From the NCBI GenBank assembly GCA_964017125.1, contig OZ024905.1, positions 33,639,534 through 33,703,533 of the forward strand: a DNA stretch of 64,000 nucleotides. Reading direction: 5' to 3'. The stretch is from Flabesymbios commensalis (Eukaryota; Annelida; Polychaeta; Terebellida; Flabelligeridae). Made by a program: the position numbers and the translations under genes. Shown here piece by piece: positions 1-11,600 of the stretch (positions within the stretch are counted from its first letter, which is position 1; every line of letters begins with the position of its first letter). Under the pieces are notes generated by a model. That model was not told where the DNA came from, made no database searches, and was given only the letters and a program-made list of their open reading frames with translations.

Positions 1-2450
1 CCAATAGAGGTAAATAATGGCTGATTTACGGTCATTTTGAATTTGATAGAGACTAGTTGAAAAATTAAAGGGTGCAACCTCCCCCTAAACCTCACATTTT
101 GTTTTATATAAATTATTTGTTCTATAGTAATGGTTTAGCTATATAGCACAGTTTACCTGATATCAGGCCTATCAAGGTAAATAATGCCAATTGTTGGCCA
201 TTTTGAATTCTATAAGAGTTAAAAAATTCTAGGGTGCATCCTCCCCCGAAAAATCATATTTTGTTTTATAGTAAGGGTCTAACCATCTAGCACGGTTTAC
301 CAAATATCGGCCATGTGAAAGTGCATAATGACCTAAAGATTAAGTCGAAATTATTCAAGATGCATCCTCTCCTGAAATCTCACATTTTGTTTTATAGTAA
401 TGGTCTAGCCATCTAGCACGGTTTAACAAATAACGGCGATGTGAATAATGGCCTGAAGGCGGCCATTTTGAATTTGATCAAAGTCGAAATTTTAAAGATG
501 CATCCTCTTCTGAAATCTAACATTTTGTTTTATAGTAATGGTCTAGCCATCTAGTACTGTTTACCAAATAACGGCCATGCAAAAGTGAATAATGCCAGAT
601 AGGCGGCCATTTTGAATTTGATCGAGTTAAATTATTTCAAGATGCATCTTCTTCTTAAATCTCATCTAACACGGTTTACCAAATATCAGCAATGTGAAAG
701 TAAATAGTGGCCGATAGGCGGCCATTTCGAATTCGATCGAGTCAAAAGTTTTTAAAAGGCATCCTCTCCGGAAATGTCACATTTTGTTTTATAGTACTTA
801 ATGATCTAGCTATCTAGCACAGTTTACCTGATATCAGGCCTATCGAGGTGAATAATGCCGATTGTCAGCCATTTTACATTTGATACGAGGTAAAAAAATT
901 CAGGGTGCATCCTCCCCCGAGAACTCATATTTTGTTTTATAGTAATAGTCTAGCCATCTAGCAAGTTTACCAAATATCGGCCATGTGAAAGTGAATAATG
1001 GCTTATAAGCGGCCATTTTGAATTTGATCAAGTCAATTTTTTTCAAAATGCATCCTCTTCTGAAATCTCACATTTTGTTTTATAGTAATGGTTTAGCCAT
1101 CTAGCACGGCTTACCAAATATCAGCCATGTAAAAGTGAATAATGGCCGAAAAGCGACCATTTTGAATTTGATCAAATCATTTTTTTTCAAAATGCATCCT
1201 CTTCTGAAATCTCACATCTTGTTTTATAGTAATGGTTCAGCTATCTAGCAAGGTTTATCCAATATCAGGCCTGTCGAGGTGAATAATGGCTGATAGGCGG
1301 CCATTTTGAATTTGATAGTTGAAATTTTTCAAAATGCATCCTCTCCTGAAACCTTACAATTTGTTTTATAGTAATGGTGTAGCTATCTTGAGCGGTTTTC
1401 ATGACATTCCGCAGTATGAGGCTGTCGAGGTGAATAATGGCCGATAGGCCGCCATTTTAAATTTGATCGAGTTGAAATTTTTCAAAATGCATTCTTTCCT
1501 GCACCCTGCCCAGTCAGGTCAGACCGTCAGACTACCAGTCTGACCTTGACAACAGGTGTGCGTGAGGCCTGTACGAAATGGAGGGGGTGCGAGCATCATG
1601 AATATTCATTATGACGTCACCGGTTTACTGACTGTGGTATGGAGGTCACACTCCAGGAGTTGGGCAGGGAAGAGGGGGGTTCTGAACTCATAGCACATAT
1701 ACGTGATATCAAGGAGTCTGCCGGTAGCAGACAACTGGATAAATGAAGATGCCTCTCCTGAAACATACAATTTGTTTCATAGTAATGGTGTAGCTATCTT
1801 GAGCTGTTTTCATGATATTCCGCAATATGAGGCATGTCGAGATGAATAATGGCCGATAGGCGGCCATTTTGAATTTTATTGATATGAAATTTTTCAAGAT
1901 GCATCCTTTCCTGAAACCTTACAATTTGTTTTATATTAGTGGTGTAGCTATTTTAAGCGGTTTTCATGATATTCCGCAAAATATTTTAGTCGGATTTACC
2001 GATGTCATAAATTAGGTCAACTTCAAGGTCAAGGTCCAAAAACCTGAAAAGGCACAACTAGGGACTAGGGACCTTAGAGAACATGTATGTGCAATATGAC
2101 TGTAATCGGCCCAGTCTAAATAGGTCGTAGTTCTGAACCAAAAGTAGGTCAAAGTTCATGTACCTCAAAAGGCACAACTAGACCCCCTAGGTGTTGTGTG
2201 TAAAACTTGAAGACAGAGATATGCTCCAGAAACGAAATGTTCACGGAACATCATCTTTTCTCCTCTGCGACCTTACGTATTGAATTCAGATTAAAAATAT
2301 TTTAACCTGTCTATTATCCACCTGGGAGTAACCCACAAACCAAAAATTGTTATCCTAGCTTATTTTCTTACAAAGTTATAGGCATAAGAAGAAAACGGAA
2401 GCGGAATCCATAGCTCCCTCCGTCTCCCCTACGGTGACGGCGGGAGCTAA
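1..2450 (+). mobile_element. Helitron/Helentron-like repeat with internal ~140-bp array (copy D, left end off window)
   Basis: From 1 to ~1,980 the sequence is about a dozen diverged ~140-bp repeats, each with TAGTAATGGTCTAGC, CACGGTTTACC, GGCGGCCATTTTGAATTTGA and GATGCATCCTCTCCTGAAA. A conserved right part follows (1,981-2,450) and ends in a hairpin (TAGCTCCC...GGGAGCTAA). The array is interrupted at about 1,501-1,735 by unrelated sequence. Other large copies are at 7,749-9,926, 20,983-23,720 and 24,303-26,881. No coding capacity seen, so non-autonomous. The family name is an inference from structure. Confidence 0.75.
1501..1735. other. Unrelated ~235-bp insert inside the ~140-bp repeat array
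   Basis: Sequence between two array units that does not match the repeat, higher in G+C, starting near CTGCCCAGTCAGGTCAGACC and including a short inverted repeat (GGTCAGAC...GTCTGACC). Could be an insertion or a fragment captured by the element. No reading frame of note. Confidence 0.5.
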
Positions 2451-2480
2451 CAAGGTCCTGAACAACAGCAACTCAATTAC

Positions 2481-2634
2481 CTGTCCTCATAAGTTATAAG
2501 ATTGATTGCAATTCCAAGATGTCCAAAGCGACCGGATCTGCCTATTCTATGCAGGTAAGTCTCAGCATGGCGAGGGAAGTCAAAGTTTATCACCACATTA
2601 ACAGCTTGGATATCAATACCTCGAGTGAAGAGAT
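2481..2634 (-). CDS. DDX6: DDX6 exon 9 (motifs V and VI)
   Basis: 154 nt encoding [50 protein letters not shown] and D plus 2 nt. The donor ACAG/GTAATT lies only 31 bp from the end of a repetitive element at 2,450. The next exon should lie left of position 1. Confidence 0.97.
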
Positions 2635-5600
2635 CTGAAAGTAATAAAATAAACACCATGTCTTTCTATGCTAACAATATGTTTGAATGTCAAATAATCC
2701 CAAATTGAAAAGAGACAGTTCTGTAACAGAGTAAGCCTCTAATAATAGGTTATGACCTATCATTTCTGTCCAACTGCTATTAACGTCAACATGATTAGGC
2801 TTCTTTGGGTTTACAGATCACTGCTCCATATGTCAGTGGAGTGCATACAGTACATTTCCAGAAAATTAAAATTGTTTGGGTATTACGTATGGGCACAGTT
2901 CCGTAAGCAGTGTGCATGACTGGCACTAGTTCGCTTGCCTAGGCGAGTAGGAAAAAAAACGGGCGAGTTAGGCCAAATATCGGCCATGTGAAAGTGAATA
3001 ATGGACGAAAAGCGGCCATTTTGAATTTGATCAAATCAATTTTTTTCAAAATGCATCCTCTTCTAAAATCTCACATTTTGTTTTATAGTAAAGGTTCAGC
3101 TATCTAGCAAGGTTTATACAATATCAGGTCTGTCAATTTTTTTCAAAATGCATCCTTTTCTGAAATCTCACATTTTGTTTTATAGTAATGGTTCAGCTAT
3201 CTAGCAAGGTTTATCCAATATCAGGCCTGTCGACCGTCTGTATGCGTATGCATCGCTGACCCGGTACGCATGCATTAAGCTCTAAGTATGCAGCACGTGT
3301 CGGAGCAATTGAGCCACCCCCCTATAGGGCCAATTGTAACAGACATGCGTGCACGCGCGCCTCCATTTGTTCTATGTCCTGAAACTAGATGTAAACATTG
3401 GTAAAGGACATCACAGAATATTTATTATTATAACTCCGCCATATGGATAGCCACTCCATTTAATTAACGTCCACCACTATGACATGTTTACAACTAAACT
3501 GCTACTGCGTCATAGATAAAGTATCCTAACAGCCTCACGTACAAGCCATTCCAGCAAGCACGAGACATTGAGCTAATGTCGTGTCAATGTTGGGCCGACG
3601 TCGTAGACTGCAGGGGAATGTCATAAGGCAAAAGATCCACCAGCTGATGCCCGAGTGACTGTGCCTTTGAACAAGATCAACAACCAATGCAGTGACAAGC
3701 TGAAGGTTTTATTTCCAAATGCCCATGCTTTGGCTAAACACAGGAGATCTTGAACCTTTAATAATGTGAACTCTTCACAGTCCTCTGTAATGGAGTATCA
3801 GTTGGAGGGATTGTGCGTGATTATGCATCATTGGCTATGCAATATAGACAAAGCGAAAGGTATAGCCCTGGCCTAGGTGATACTTACATCAATAAGCTGG
3901 CATGCAAATCATGTCACAAAATACATGTCATTATATGTCCACATATCCTGTTTTAAACATCTATTTATAAGTCATTAGTTTTTGTCAATTTTGAACTTAC
4001 TAAACACGTCTAGTTGAATCAGTTTGGTGCTCTTTTTTTCTACTTTTTTGGGGTGAGTTTAAATTTTACTGGACGAGTAGCACTTCAGATGCACCAGCCC
4101 GAATGGGCGAGTGGCATATTCAGTTAGTTATTCACACTGATAAGGCTGAGCCAGACATGGTTCCCACACTTTTTTAAATACAAAATTCAAGGACTTTTTA
4201 AGGAGCTATCAAGGAGTTCTCAATATTTTTCAAGGACCTTCTTTGTGCATGTTGAAAAAGTGGTTTTACATAAATAAGTTTAGGTTTGAAGGTATGAAAA
4301 ACGACAACTTTGGAGTTTGTATTACTCTTTTTATCACATTTTTATCACCATCAGGGTTTCCCCCAAAGCGTCCAAGCGTCACGGCACCATGACGCTTTAA
4401 TTTTTTACCCTGACGCTTCAGTAAGTGCCGTGACGCTTCAGTAAGTGCGGTGACGCTTCAGGAAATTCCGTACAACATTGGCATCGTGTTGTGATGTCCA
4501 GCGATAGAGATAAACGTTAGATCTTACAGCATTACATTGGCCTACTGTATTGCCGCATAGCAGTGCGTGGCTTGTCTGTGCGCATGCCCAGTGGTCATAT
4601 GATGTCACGTGGTCAGGCACTGTTGGTCTATCAGCGTGTAGCTGGCTGCATTCGCCCAGCAAACACAATAGTTACAGTATAGTACTTGTAGTACTTTGAC
4701 GTAATGTTGACTTAATGTTGGTCTATCGCCTGCAATGCTGGCTCAACATTAAAGCGCGATGTTCCACCTGCCGTGTTTGCCGCGATAACAGAGCATACGC
4801 CTGGTGTGTCACAATCCTCTACAGTGTCTACACGAATCCAACGTCAACACAGCGTTGTTTAGGCAATGAAGCGTGCTGGCTGAGATCAGTTGGGGTGTAA
4901 CTTATGATATTCTCAGAAAGCAAAACAAGTGATGCCGACCTTGTTTGTGTTCATTAAAGGCTGGGCCAATGTCACCAGATCCTTGTATTTAAACCAACTT
5001 GTTTTCTGGTATTAGCAAGCTCTAATGATAATGATAATCCAAAGGCGTGGCACTGATCTATTAAGGCCTAATGAATTAATTTCTCAACCGCAAAAAAACA
5101 GCATGCTATTGAACAGATCTTGTATTGACCAATTTTGAATCATTACGTTATGCCTAGTATCTATCGAATTTATTTTTGTGAATAAAAAGTGTAGGCTAGT
5201 CTATTGTATTTAATTATTCACAATGCGATTTAATCCAATAGTCTTGTCAGACAAGAATCATCTCGGGCCCCCATCTCATGGTATTTCTCTGTTATCATAG
5301 TTTGATACAGACGCATAACTAGACAAAGTATGCCTAGACACTACATATTTCATTCGTCACTGCATAGGCCTCTAGTCCTATTTAAAAATAATTTGCTTTG
5401 TACATATGAGAAAATTGGTGGTCTATATCACAAGGGTTTTAAATGTCAAACTGGCACTCAGTTTCTATACATCAGTCTACATGCAGAATCAGTGTTTAAT
5501 TTTTTACCAGCACAAACAGTGGATACAAATTACTGCTATAAGCCACTAAAATGCATATAAAGAGGTTTTCTGATTACAATTTCAAGGGGGAGCATGCCCC

Positions 5601-8600
5601 CCAGACCCCCTAGACTGTGCGCGCCGCAAATTGTGCGCCGCGCGCGAATTGTGCACAGCGCGCAAATTGTGCGCCGCGCTGAAGCAGAGCCACCAAGTAC
5701 CATGATGCTTTCTCATTTTTCTGGAGGAAATCCTGACCATGCATATCAGAGTGATTAGAATATTGTAGAAAATATGAAATGTAGGCCTACATTGTTTATC
5801 GATATTTGGTCATTAGTAAAATGAGCAGAATACATAAAAAACTTTTGAAGTTATCGCATCCTCAAGGTCAAATTATCGACATAAAATGTGAGAAAACGTG
5901 ATAAATTGACCGTTTTGAATTTTTTTTCAGCCATTATTGAACTTGTCCGAGAACTGCTACATGTACTAGCAACATCCAGAACAAATTTGAGGATACATGA
6001 AATTTTGCCTACAAGCGAATGCTGACGCCGCAGAACTTCAATTGCAATAGCTCACCTTTTTTAATTAAAAGGAGGGCTAAAAAGGAACAGTTATTTATTA
6101 ATTAATAAGACAAATGTGTGTGCTTACAAAAGGCGAGTTATGGCCGCACTATGCTATATGATGGTATGCCCGAGTGATTATATCTGCGACATTGTTCACA
6201 ATTGATCACCCAGCATTGGACTGCCACTTCAAGTGTAAACCGTGGCAATCCCCAGCAAGCTCAAGACCACAACGCAACGCTGTTCTAATGTTGGCCCATC
6301 GTTTATACATTAGTATAGTATAGACCAGCATTAGATGGCACAATGCTGGTCCAACGTTGAGCCAATATTGAGTACATAGAGTCACTTTTAGCTGGAGAAC
6401 TGTTGTGTGAATGCCATATGGGTACATTTGTGTTGTCAGCGGTCATGAGTTAGCGCTAAAGACTCGCTCTCTCGTGTAGGCATAACAGATGGCTTTTATA
6501 ACACTATTTTGGGATCCATGACCTTATTGTACTATAACCATGATAACTGATTCATGCTGTACATAACGATTAGTGCTATAACGATGTTGGCCTGTATTGT
6601 AGGTGTGTGCACTAAGAAGGCAAGTTTCTTTGTTGGTCCATAAGCTATTTTAAGATGTAGGTTCAATAGGTTATAGACTTTATACCCAACTGAGTGATGA
6701 GGGTTTGCAATATAAAAATAATCACCTCGCCACGCTGCCCCCCCCCCCCAACCCCCCCCCCCCCCCATGCCATGGGTTTCAAAGATCCCATGTGTTTCTG
6801 CATGAGATATGCTGTGAAAACAAGATTGTTAGCGCCTTTACTAATTTGGCAGAAAGATGTAGGTGATAGGTCCTAACTGAAGTAGGCACATTTACATCCT
6901 TGAGTGATACAAAAGTAATCCCCCATCAATGAGTTTCCCAGGTATGGTCTGGAAACGAAAATGTGGATGTACTGACAGACAGCCGGACATATAGAGTGAC
7001 GTTTATAAGCCCCCGTGCAATCATGATCTACTGATAAAAAAAACAAATATATGTAAAATTTAAACATACCAGAGCAAACCAAGTTTCTGCAAGCACCTTG
7101 TCGGAAGTCATGGAATACTCTGTTCCTGTGTTGTTGGTTCATTCTTGCATGAATATAGAAGCATGAGTAGCCAAGTTCTGTTATTTTTTTGGCCAAGAGT
7201 TCTACTCTCTGTGTGGAGTTGCAGAAAATGATCGATTGGTTGATTTGCAGCTGAAAAATGAGATCATATCAATCAATACCAAAAGTGGAAGGAATTATAA
7301 TATTTTCAGGGGTGGAAATACATGCTCGCCCATGGCGAGTGAAAGTAGTGGCGGGTGATGTGAACCGGCTGCAGGATCGAAGGGGGACTAGCTTTAAATC
7401 ACAGATCGCCTGCTGAACTAGATGTGACTGCTTTCAGCACGAAAACATTATAAAAGCATCCCCTTTAGATAGGCCTATTTCCTAGCCTCTAAACCAGCCC
7501 TCTCACTCAGCTCAAGGACTTGAAAGGTTAGGGACTCCTGTTGATAATGGCAGCTGGCCAAATCGAGGTGTTGCTAGGTCCACTCAGCGACCAGCATGGA
7601 TTTGGTGGAAGGGGAATTCCCACTGACCTGGTTTTTGACTACTGCATTATTATCCAAGCACAGTGTCTACACATGGACAGATGACACTGCTGAAGGAGTG
7701 TAGATATTTCCACAATAGTCCATGACCACCCCGGCATATATAAGAAAAACAAGACTACATAAGTCCAGGAGCTTCCGCTCCGAATTAGAATTTGATTTAA
7801 GCAATTTTGTGTAGGGTTATTAATGTAGTCCTAGGCTAGGTCAAAAATCAAGACGCAAGACAACTAGGTCTGAGAAGCTCAGTCTAAGAGTAAGATAAGA
7901 ACTAGACAGTCTGTCAGAGATTGCAAACCTCCATTGTAATTAATGATCCTAATTAGTATCTCAGTAATGGTTCTACCTATCTGGCACGGTTTACCCGATA
8001 TCAGGCCAATCAAGGTAACAGATGTAATGCTGATAGTAATGGACTAGCATCTAACACAGTTTGCAAAATATTGGGCATGTGAAAGTAGATAATGGCCGAT
8101 AGGGGGCCATTTTGAATTTGATAGAGTCAGAATTTTTCAAGATGCATCCTCAGCTGAAATCTCACAGTTCATTCTGTAGTAATCGGCCAGCCATCTAGCA
8201 CGGTTTACCAAATATCGGCCATGTGAAAGTGAATAATGGCCGATAGGCGACCATTTTGAATTTGATCAAGTCAATTTTTTTTTAAAAGCATCCTCTCTTT
8301 AAATCTCACATTTTGTTTTATAGTAATGGTCCAGCTATCTAACACGGTTTATCAAATATCAGCAATGTGAATTCGATTGAGTCGAAAGGTTTTAAAAGGC
8401 ATCCTCTCCCGAAACGTCACATTTTGTTTTATAGTGATGGTCTAGCTATCTAGCACGGTTTACCTGATATCAGGCCTATCGAGGTAAATAATGCTGATTG
8501 TCAGCCATTTTGAATTTGTAAGTTAAAAATTTTCAGGGTGCATCTTCCCCCGAAAACTCACACTTTGTTTTATAGTAATGGTCTAGCAGTCTAGCACGGT

Positions 8601-11600
8601 TTACCAAATATCGGCTATGTGAAAATGAATAATGGCCGAAAAGGCGGCCATTTTGAACTTGATCAAGTCAAATTTTTTCAAGATGCATCCTCATCTGAAA
8701 TCTCACATTTCGTTTTATAGTAATGGTCTAGCCATCTAGCACGGTTTACCAAATATCAGCCATGTGAAAATGAATAATGGCTGAAAAGGCGGCCATATTA
8801 AATTTGGTAAAGTCAATTTTTTTCAAGATGCATCCTCATCTGAAATCTCACATTTCGTTTTACAGTAATAGTCTAGCCATCTAGCACGGTTGACCAAATA
8901 ACGGCCATGTGAAAGTGAATAATGGCTAATTGGCGGCCATTTTGAACTTTGACAAAATGATTTTTTTCAAAATACATCATCTCCTGAAGCCTTACAATTT
9001 GTTTTATAGTAATGGTGTAGATATCTTGAGCAGTTTTCATTATATTCCACAATATCAGGCCTGTCGAGGTGAATAATGGCTGATAGGCGGCCATTTTGAA
9101 TTTTATCAACTTCAATTTTTTCAGGATGCATCCTCTCCTGAAACCTTACAATTTATTTGATATTAATGGTGTAGCTATCTTGAGCGGTTTTCATGATATT
9201 CCGCAATATCAGGCCTGTCGAGGTGAATAATGGCCGATAGGCGGCCATTTTTTATTTTATCGACTCGAAATTTTTCAAGATGCATCCTCTCCTGAAACCT
9301 CACAATTTGTTTTATAGTAATGGTGTAGCTATCTTGAGCGGTTTTCATGATATTCCGCAAAATCTTTCAGTCGGATTTACCGATGTTATAAATTAAGTCA
9401 AAGTGCTGGGTCAACTTCAAGGTCAAGGTCCAAAAACCTGAAAAGGCACAACTAGGGACCTTAGAGAACATGTATGTGCAATATGACTGTCATCGGCCCA
9501 GTACTTTTCGAGATCTGCTCCGGAAACGAAGTGCGCGTCAAAACGTCTAAATAGGTCATAGTTCTGAACCAGAAGTAGGTCAAAGTTCAAATACCCCAAA
9601 AGGCACAACTAGACCCCCTAGGGGTGTTGTGTGTAAAATTTGAAGACAATCGGACAAGTACTTTCAGAGATATGCTCCGGAAACGAATTGTTTACGGACG
9701 GCCCAACGCCGTCACATCATCATTTTCTCCTCTGCAACCTTGCGTATTGAATTCAGATTAAAAATATTTTAACCCGTCCATTAGCCACCTGGAAGTAACC
9801 CACATACCAAAAATTGTTATCCTAGCTTATTTTCTCACAAAGTTATGGGCAAAAGAAGAAGCCAAAAAAAAACGGAGGTAGAATCCATAGCTCCCTTCGC
9901 TCACCTACGGTGACGGCGGGAGCTAGTTAAAAGCCTCCCCCCTGGTAAGTGGAGCCTCAATAATGATTAATCTAGCAATTTGGCACTGTTTTTCAGATAT
10001 TATGCATATCAAAGTCAATAATGGCCGCAAGTTAGCCAATTTTCATTTGTTTTTAAATAATGGAAAATGGTCTAGCTATCTGGCACGGTTTGCCAGATAT
10101 CAGCAATATTAAAATCAATATTGAAGCTATCTTGGCCCAGAGATATAGGGCAAAGGTTAAAAGTTGTTTATGTCCAAGCATTGGCCATTTTGAATAGTGA
10201 TTCATGCAATTTTTTTATCATCCAGCAGATTTGTATGGTGAACAATCAAATAAAAACACGAGAGGATTATGGACAGACAGACCAGAAGCCGAATTAACTG
10301 AGGGATAAAAATCAAACCTTTGAGAACAATGTGTTCAGACAATGCACTTTTTGCCTCTCTTGTACAAACGCATAATATTGTGTGACTCCTTTCAAGGTCA
10401 ATTCATCCATGAGATTGATTTCATAAGGATCACCAAGGTACTTCCTCTGAAAACAAAGTTAAATTAGCAAATTAGTATAATATTATACACCTCATATATA
10501 TATCAAATATTACATTGTAATCTCAAGACACAGATTGTAGTTAAATTGTAGAAAAATCAAGCCGTTTTTCAAGAATTGTGAAAAAAGACTGGCATTTGTC
10601 TATTTAATCCTGACTAAGTGAAGTCTTTGCTTAAGTGAAAGCGGCATGTCACCCCAATATTGGTTTCTTGCTGGTTCGACAGATGGCGGGCCACTATTGA
10701 TTCAGCATTTGGTTGGCTTCTCCTGTTTACTGCAGTTATAGAGTGGGTGTTGCACCTCAGGAATGTAATTAAGGTTCAAAATGTTGGTTCAGACAACCAA
10801 CATGAAAATTTGTGGTTGTCTGCCACAATTTTAAGTTGTCCGCCCAAAAAAGAGAACAAAAATATATTATTTATGTTCAAATGTTTGACTGTCAAAAAAA
10901 TTATGGTCAAAATTTGGTTGGGCTAGACAGTAGTTACTGCCCACAGACTGTCACTGTTGGATAAAAATTTGTGGTTGTCTGGACGGATAACTATCATTGC
11001 AACATGGGTTGCCCGTCTCGTGATTTAGTTGTCCAGGACAAATGGAACGCTCTCATTTCCAGCCCTGCACCTTACCTCAGTTCCAGTCAAACTGGGCGTC
11101 CAGATAAGGACTGGAGAGTGTGTTGCATACTTTACGCTTGACTAATTTACACTTTGAACTCCACTAGATTTTAAGTCCGAACGGTGATTAATTAAGGTAG
11201 AAATTAATTATAAAACCTTTTGTTAAACACATGCTTGCAAAAAATTGTTATTGTCCCCTTTGCTATGATCTTACAGATACTTAACATTGCACATCAAGAT
11301 TTGTCAAACCTTGCTCCAGATACTACACAGATATTCGAACACATCCGAGCTATTGCTGGAATAGATGGTGTAAATTTTCGAACGATACATATAAAATTGT
11401 ATGTATAGAGTAGATAGCGTCAACGAGAAAATTTGCCGATCTGCAAACAATCAAGCTCATACAGGTCACAGAAAGGTCAAATGTGAAATCAGTCAAGCTT
11501 AAGTCATGATTAAGCTGTATGTAAAGTTTAATGTGAATTTCAGTAACACAAAGCAAAAACCGCATGACAACAATCTCGGCATCCACCAAAATCAGGCCAA

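Noticed and set aside
1-2450. Regular ~140-bp repeats considered as a CRISPR array
   Set aside because: Unit size, divergence, lack of unique spacers and the animal gene context rule this out.
8873-9360. Similar 60-80-codon frames in copies A, B and D of the Helitron-like family
   Set aside because: They are translations of the ~140-bp repeat units ([17 protein letters not shown]...). The recurrence comes from the repeat, with no domain or start signal.
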